Positions 31,145 to 34,328 of a stretch of 34,328 nt of DNA are shown in pieces. The notes beneath the pieces were generated by a model. It made no database searches. It saw only the letters and a program-made list of their open reading frames with translations, and was not told where the DNA came from. The stretch's first letter is position 1. Each line of letters starts with the position of its first letter. The DNA comes from Roseovarius sp. TE539 (GTDB lineage: Bacteria > Pseudomonadota > Alphaproteobacteria > Rhodobacterales > Rhodobacteraceae): NCBI RefSeq assembly GCF_003298505.1, contig NZ_QNGB01000033.1:1-34328 (forward strand), in the 5' to 3' direction. The translations under genes and the position numbers were made by a program.

Positions 31145-32613
31145 TGTAGGACCCACCAAAAAATGACCATTTATGGGGGTTTTTGTCCATTATGACACGG
31201 CATTCGTGTCCATCGGCGTCCCTGAATTTTAGAAAATATAGGTAAAACAACGGCTTACCGGATCTAGTGTCTGGCGGCCCGTGACGTCCCAGGACACACC
31301 GTCCCGGCCCGGCGCCTCCCTTGACCGGGAGCGCGCTTCCGACGCACGGATAGCCCCAAGACACCCGGGGTCTTTTCTTCCAACACGCCTGCCGCGGCCT
31401 GCGCCTCCGGCAGGGCGGCGTAGCGGCGCTTGCCGCGCGCCGAGCCAGAAAGGACTCCCCTCATGCCCAAGCTGCCCTTCCTTCTCACCCGGCTCGACAA
31501 AGACATCCCCGATGTCGCAGACGTCTCGGCCCGGTTGCGCCGGCACCTCATGCGCCTGCGCGGCCACCCATTCTCCGAGTCGGACATCGAGGCGTTCCAC
31601 CGCGCGATGGACGCAATCACCGATGACGATGTGGCTCGCTTCCATGCGCGTGCGCAGGCCTATGTCGAGCGCGCCCGCGCGGCCTCGGGCACCGCTCACC
31701 TGAAGCGTGAAGAAAAGCAGCGACTCGCGGCGATCACGGACGGGGTCCGCGCGATGACCGTCGAGATCGAGGCGCGGGCCGACGAGATCGCCGCCGACAT
31801 CCACGCCCGAATGCCCTGGATGGCCCCGGCGACCGAGGTTGCCTGGCACGCGATGCGCCGCTGTGCGCAGGAGGGCGCGCCGGTCTTCCGCTTGCCGCCG
31901 ATGCTCCTGGTCGGTCCGCCGGGGATCGGCAAAAGCCATTGGTCACGCGCCCTGGCCGCTGCGCTCGGCGTGCCGACCACGCTGGTCGACGCGGCGGCGG
32001 AGGCGGCGAGCTTCGTGATCGCCGGCGCGCAGCGCGGTTGGGGAAACGCGGGCGCTGGAAAGCCGCTGGACACGATCCTGAACCACCGCGTTCTGAACCC
32101 CATCGTGGTCGTCGACGAAGTCGAGAAAGCGGGGGTCGTGCGCGATACCGGCGGCAACCGCCACAACTTGACCGAGGCGCTGCTCGCGCTGATGGAGCCT
32201 GTCTCGGCGGCCCGCTGGGAATGCCCGTTCTACCGCGTGCCATTCGACATGTCCGGGATCGGCTGGATCATGACCGCGAACAGCCGCAGGGGCCTGCCCG
32301 AACCGCTCCTGAGCCGATGCCCACCGCTGGTGCTGCCGCCGCTGACCCTGTCGGACCTTATCGGCTTCGCGCAGCGCGAGGGCGCGGCCCGCGGCCTGAC
32401 CACCCCGGCACAGGACGCGATCATCGAGACCCTGCAGCAACACCGCGACCGCGCCGACGCCCTGAGCCTGCGCGTGGTCCAGCGGATGCTCGACCGGGCC
32501 GAGCAGCTGGAGCGGCGGCCGGTGTTGAATTGAGGGGAAGTAAGCCGCCGGGTGGGCGGGGACGTCTGGAAATACGGGCTTCCGGCTCACCTTCATCCCA
32601 ATCGCATGGCGGC
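31145..32613 (+). repeat. 1.47-kb long direct repeat, copy 2
   Basis: Matches 7995-9462. It includes the transposon end, the inverted pair GACACG/CGTGTC (31194-31199 and 31205-31210), the leader hairpin (31358-31380), the AAA+ gene and the downstream segment bracketed by GCCGCC (32544) and GGCGGC (32613). Confidence 0.92.
31463..32533 (+). CDS. Lon-like AAA+ ATPase of the second transposon (copy 2)
   Basis: A 356-residue protein starting at ATG 31463 with AGAAAGGA upstream. It differs from the protein at 8313-9383 at 15 positions. The Walker A (GPPGIGKS), Walker B (VVVDEVEKA) and sensor (IMTANS) motifs are unchanged; changes fall mainly in the N-terminal helical part and near the C-terminus. 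Retention of motifs in both elements indicates selection for ATPase function. The position at the nrdJ-facing end of each element argues for a role in the transposon's own life cycle. Confidence 0.85.
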   Translation: MPKLPFLLTRLDKDIPDVADVSARLRRHLMRLRGHPFSESDIEAFHRAMDAITDDDVARFHARAQAYVERARAASGTAHLKREEKQRLAAITDGVRAMTVEIEARADEIAADIHARMPWMAPATEVAWHAMRRCAQEGAPVFRLPPMLLVGPPGIGKSHWSRALAAALGVPTTLVDAAAEAASFVIAGAQRGWGNAGAGKPLDTILNHRVLNPIVVVDEVEKAGVVRDTGGNRHNLTEALLALMEPVSAARWECPFYRVPFDMSGIGWIMTANSRRGLPEPLLSRCPPLVLPPLTLSDLIGFAQREGAARGLTTPAQDAIIETLQQHRDRADALSLRVVQRMLDRAEQLERRPVLN

Positions 32614-32984
32614 TGTGTTGTGGCGAAGGGAGCGAAATAATCCCTTCCTCCCTGCTGCTTGGTCGACCGTCAGCTCTGCGCGTGAGGTGACGCGGCGGCC
32701 TTGCAAAACATGGTCGCCTCCCGAGACGCGCTCGGCCCTTATCGGCCACTCACCGGTCATGCCGACGCCGCAGCGCAGCTTCGCGAGACCGGCCATTCGT
32801 GAACCTTGCAGCATCCGATCAAGAGTGAAGGTCAAGAAAGCGTACAGTGGTCCTGCAAAGTCGCGAACGAAAAGTCCCTGATGGATACATGATCGAGCCG
32901 ATATCAATAACCATTTCGACTGTGCCGCAACAGGTTGCAGCAAAACACATACGCCTTTTTAAACTCCGAAACGAAGTGCAAACA
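32534..32984. other. Intergenic region without a convincing gene
   Basis: Starts with the conserved segment shared with the first element (to 32613, including peptide pattern YGLPAH..NRMAA in the frame from 32552). The remaining ~370 bp has open frames on both strands with no ribosome-binding site or recognisable motif. The last 120 bp are AT-rich. Confidence 0.45.
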
Positions 32985-34203
32985 TTATTCTTGATCGAAT
33001 AACAGAATGCAGGGGTTATTTTTCGGCGTGAGGATCGTCGTTCGAGACTTCCCACGCGTCACGCTGACCCGAAAATTCTGTCGCGCTTGATCGCCATCGT
33101 ATTCGGGATCATTGGAGCGCACGATGCGATCCAAATTTGCGACAATCTTGCCCTTCGCAATTCGCGGCCACCCCTCAAAGATAATTACTTCATCAAATTG
33201 CTTACCCTTGGCCTTGTGCATATTCATCACAATGACGCCGGTTTCGGGCTTCTGGCTTGTCGCAAAGTGCTCTTGAACGAACGCCTGCTGCACAATCAAC
33301 AGCGCGTTGATGTAGGCGCCGTTTTGCCTCCAGTCTTCCGCTAACCCCTGGCGAAGCTGTGTACCTCGATCCAGCAACCGCAAGTTTCTCACTTCTTGAG
33401 CAAGCCCATGTAGCCGTGAACATTCCCCATTTTCAAGCAGGGCGCGCATTGCGCGCCAATCCACGTCAGGATCACCGGTTAGGCCAAGAGCTCGCGCCTG
33501 CTCGTAAGTGTCAAATGTTTTTACAAGAATACTGTTCCCGCGGATGGCTTTGCCTTCCGCCAGCCGTTTGACGTAATCAGCATGCGCCTCGCGGAACTTC
33601 TGCGCTGTTTGAAGATCGCCCTGTCCCGGATCATCACCACCTCTCCCCTGGAAATAGTTGCAGAGAAGGTCGAGTAATCGGGCGATATCTTGATCGCCTG
33701 ACGGGGGCTGCAACAGGAAAGCAACAAGCTCCGCCCCCAGAATGGCACCTTCGAGCTCAACAACAGCGGAGTGCGGTACAGGTGTCATGCCCGCAGGTGG
33801 CTCCCGAAGCTTGTCGGCGACAAGACGGGTCATCTTTTTAGTTGGCACTAGGATAGCTAGCGACCAATCCTTCTTGCCGCTCTTCACCAAGCGCTCGCGT
33901 GCCTTGTAAACGCGGGTAACGAGCTCTGTGAAGGCTTGGTCGCCGTTTGGTGGATAGCCTAAACGGCAAATGCCAACATACTTTTCCTGCGTAAACCTAC
34001 CGCGCAATATCTCATTTCCAAACAGCGCAATCTCCGTTCCGGCACTTCGATGATTGTCGTCGCTGAGGTCAATTTCAGTTGGCGCGAACGCATCTCGAAA
34101 GTGATCGAGACGCTCTGGGTCAGCTCCCTGAAAATCATAGATGCGTTGTTCCGGATCAGCCAGGGCAACCAACCGGCAATGCTCACCGAGGGCTTGAACC
34201 ACA
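32985..34203 (-). pseudogene. UvrD-like SF1 helicase, 3' fragment interrupted by an insertion sequence
   Basis: About 406 residues of the C-terminal part of a UvrD/PcrA-type helicase. Motif III (LADPEQRIYDFQGA), IV (DDNHRSAG), V (NMHKAKGKQFDEVIIFEG) and VI (FRVSVTRGKSRTTIL) are present. The Q-motif, Walker A and Walker B are missing because the frame runs into IS3-family DNA at about 34204. The apparent N-terminus up to 34295 is insertion-sequence DNA. The remaining N-terminal part is expected beyond the insertion. Helicases ending in this way (ILTPKNNPCILL) occur in defence loci such as Gabija (GajB), but no GajA-like gene is in view, so this is only a suggestion. Confidence 0.8.
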
Positions 34204-34328
34204 TGACCTGCCCCCGCAAAACCGGGCCATTCAAAAGTAGAGTTTGTTCTCGTAACGTTCAAAGCGACGAGGAGAACAGACGATGCGCAAATCACGCTTC
34301 ACCGAAGAACAGATTGTCGGGATCCTGC
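34204..34328 (+). mobile_element. IS3-family insertion sequence, left end (partial)
   Basis: The helicase similarity breaks at about 34204, where a TG-starting sequence (TGACCTGCCCCC) begins, followed by a short leader and an OrfA-like start. The exact end is inferred from the break in the helicase frame. The rest is outside the window. Confidence 0.7.
34283..34328 (+). CDS. IS3-family transposase OrfA, N-terminal fragment
   Basis: ATG 34283 follows GAGGAG by about 9 nt. The visible residues MRKSRFTEEQIVGIL are the classic start of IS3-family (IS407-like group) OrfA, a helix-turn-helix protein that binds the insertion-sequence ends. The frame runs off the window. Confidence 0.88.
   Translation, partial: MRKSRFTEEQIVGIL

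Larger units (their letters stand above)
31145..34328. mobile_element. Second, related Tn7-like transposon in tandem (left part only)
   Basis: Begins TGTAGGACCCACC at 31145, nine bases after the first element ends, in the same orientation. It carries the same leader and a 96% identical AAA+ protein, but different cargo. The right end and any tns genes lie outside the window. If intact, its right end should be followed by GTGTG, the bases at 31140-31144. Confidence 0.72.

Overview
The DNA is GC-rich, with compact operons and several families typical of alphaproteobacteria, especially the Rhodobacterales/Roseobacter group: a DUF1489-like protein, an Omp25-type beta-barrel, a B12-dependent ribonucleotide reductase as a backbone gene, and a giant cadherin/VCBS-VWA-RTX adhesin. 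The taxon is inferred from gene content; no rRNA or tRNA was seen.

Layout. (1) 1-7976 is chromosomal backbone: the 3' part of a huge secreted adhesin, an outer-membrane barrel protein (-), a DUF1489-like gene (-), and nrdJ (+). The nrdJ product carries an unusual XRE-type helix-turn-helix insert. (2) 7995-31135 is, on sequence evidence, one complete Tn7-like transposon of about 23.1 kb, inserted 18 bp after the nrdJ stop codon. Its ends match as imperfect terminal inverted repeats (18 of 27 terminal positions), and a 5-bp duplication AACAG flanks it (7990-7994 and 31136-31140). The nrdJ-proximal end carries a Lon-like AAA+ ATPase gene. The distal end carries tnsA-like, tnsB, tnsC and tniQ/tnsD-like genes transcribed outward. 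Between them lie two antiviral cargo modules: a QatABCD operon (+, 9669-14624), and a convergent seven-gene operon (-, 23654 down to 15170) encoding a Dcm-type cytosine methyltransferase, Vsr nuclease, GHKL/MORC-like ATPase, HNH protein, SNF2 ATPase, stand-alone EcoRII-N DNA-binding domain, and a large helix-hairpin-helix/sigma-4-like protein. (3) 31145 to the end of the window is the start of a second, related transposon. It has the same left end and a 96% identical AAA+ protein, then other cargo: a UvrD-like helicase gene interrupted by an IS3-family element.

How the parts fit. TniQ probably recognises the conserved 3' end of nrdJ, as TnsD recognises glmS for Tn7, and directs TnsABC to insert just downstream without harming nrdJ. 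Two elements have entered the same spot in tandem and the same orientation, forming a defence island. The candidate new system is the seven-gene methyltransferase-centred operon. Its recognition parts (Dcm-like and EcoRII-N) both suggest CCWGG, its effectors are separate ATPases and nucleases, two of its proteins share a C-terminal tail, and an inverted pair of CCWGG sites lies at its promoter.
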